Of a DNA stretch of 64,000 bases, positions 63,732-64,000 are shown piece after piece. The notes beneath the pieces were generated by a model that did no database searches, was not told where the DNA came from, and worked only from the letters and a program-made list of their open reading frames with translations. Position 1 is the first letter of the stretch; every line of letters starts with the position of its first letter. Origin of the DNA: Cerasibacillus quisquiliarum (GTDB lineage Bacteria > Bacillota > Bacilli > Bacillales > Amphibacillaceae); NCBI RefSeq assembly GCF_014202495.1, contig NZ_JACHHA010000001.1:232005-296004 (forward strand). The letters run 5' to 3'. Position numbers and translations under genes: made by a program.

Positions 63732-63938
63732 ATGGCACGCAGGAACAATAATAAATTACTTGTCCCTGGAGCGGAAAACGCGATCAACAACATGAAAGAA
63801 GAAATTGCTAATGAAATGAATGTTGAGCTAGGTGCCGATACAACTGCACGTGAGAACGGAAAAGTGGGCGGCGAAATGGTAAAGCGTATGATCCGAATCG
63901 CCGAAGAAACAATGGCCCAACGTAGAGGACGAAGTTAG
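63732..63938 (+). CDS. Alpha/beta-type small acid-soluble spore protein
   Basis: A 68-residue spore-core DNA-binding protein. LLVPGAENAINNMKEEIANEMNVELG carries the GPR protease site (EIA) used in germination, and NGKVGGEMVKRMIRIAEE the conserved C-terminal DNA-binding half. It coats DNA in the spore and protects it from UV and heat. CAAGGAGTG precedes ATG. It should be transcribed by the forespore sigma factor SigG, though I cannot point to a clean SigG promoter. It shows that this organism is a spore former. Confidence 0.98.
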   Translation: MARRNNNKLLVPGAENAINNMKEEIANEMNVELGADTTARENGKVGGEMVKRMIRIAEETMAQRRGRS

Positions 63939-63959
63939 TCTCTCGTAATGATGAGGCAT

Positions 63960-63993
63960 AAAAAGGTGCTCCCTTTTCTGGAGCACCTTTTTA
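63960..63993 (+). terminator. Intrinsic terminator after the SASP gene
   Basis: AAAAGGTGCTCC faces GGAGCACCTTTTT around a 7-base loop, with T residues after, 22 bases past the stop codon. Confidence 0.93.
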
Positions 63994-64000
63994 AAATGAT

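Overview
The window comes from a low-GC, endospore-forming Gram-positive bacterium, most probably a Bacillaceae member. The signs are an alpha/beta-type small acid-soluble spore protein (63732-63938), strong Bacillus-type ribosome binding sites with several TTG and GTG starts, and leaders typical of Bacillus: TPP riboswitch, M-box, c-di-GMP-I riboswitch and a BirA-type operator. The cydABCD order and a yfmS-yfmT pair point the same way. A mevalonate-pathway HMG-CoA synthase (6604-7770) is unusual for Bacillus proper and hints at another Bacillaceae genus. The genus cannot be fixed from the sequence. I see no rRNA, tRNA, insertion sequence, prophage or CRISPR array. This is chromosome-like DNA with many intrinsic terminators between short operons.

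Layout. 0-5 kb: the end of a tandem 52-bp hairpin repeat array, a NERD-domain protein, ung, and a TPP-riboswitch-controlled thiC coupled to a small zinc-finger-like protein. 5-12 kb: an asparaginase, mvaS, a GltS-type symporter, a CBS/ACT protein (probably c-di-AMP-binding CbpA), a TDT/SLAC1 transporter, and a LuxR-type regulator behind a c-di-GMP-I riboswitch. 12-21 kb: soluble chemoreceptor yfmS with aldehyde dehydrogenase yfmT, glycerate kinase, an LCP wall-teichoic transferase, bioY, a frameshifted MHS-family transporter, and an ornithine cyclodeaminase-like gene. 21-28 kb: an M24 peptidase, an M-box-controlled short mgtE that is frameshifted, an SSS symporter with a 34-residue companion, a second 52-bp repeat array, and a MATE exporter. 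28-36 kb: prpD-prpB-gntR and dpaL sharing a candidate GntR operator, DsrE, sodA and proline dehydrogenase. 36-49 kb: ribokinase plus a surface protein with intrinsic-factor-like domains, a DUF3006/metallo-beta-lactamase lipoprotein pair, ctaB, HAD hydrolases, YitT, a leucyl aminopeptidase and an SLC13 transporter. 49-56 kb: cydABCD divergent from an osmC-like gene, with a near-perfect Rex operator between them. 56-60 kb: an LLM flavoprotein, a YhfK-like protein, an ArsR regulator flanked by two matching operators, an N-terminally truncated flavoprotein, and a methanol-dehydrogenase-like Fe-ADH. 60-64 kb: asparaginase (PF06089 type), a C26 amidotransferase and an M19 dipeptidase as one cluster, then the SASP gene.

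How the genes work together. Much of the window is amino-acid, amide and organic-acid catabolism: two unrelated asparaginases, a gamma-glutamyl hydrolase, dipeptidases, proline dehydrogenase, diaminopropionate lyase, methylcitrate enzymes and glycerate kinase. Sodium- or proton-coupled uptake systems accompany it, together with redox-responsive respiration (cyd, Rex) and stress functions (sodA, osmC, ung).

Most interesting for follow-up: the two arrays of one 52-bp hairpin repeat family; the c-di-GMP riboswitch driving a regulator with a degenerate receiver; the membrane-anchored protein with two DUF4430 domains followed by a terpene-cyclase-like alpha barrel, which is the two-module set of vitamin B12 carriers in swapped order; the ArsR twin operators; and three genes decayed by short deletions or truncation. 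All functions are inferred from sequence motifs recognised by eye. No database search was run.
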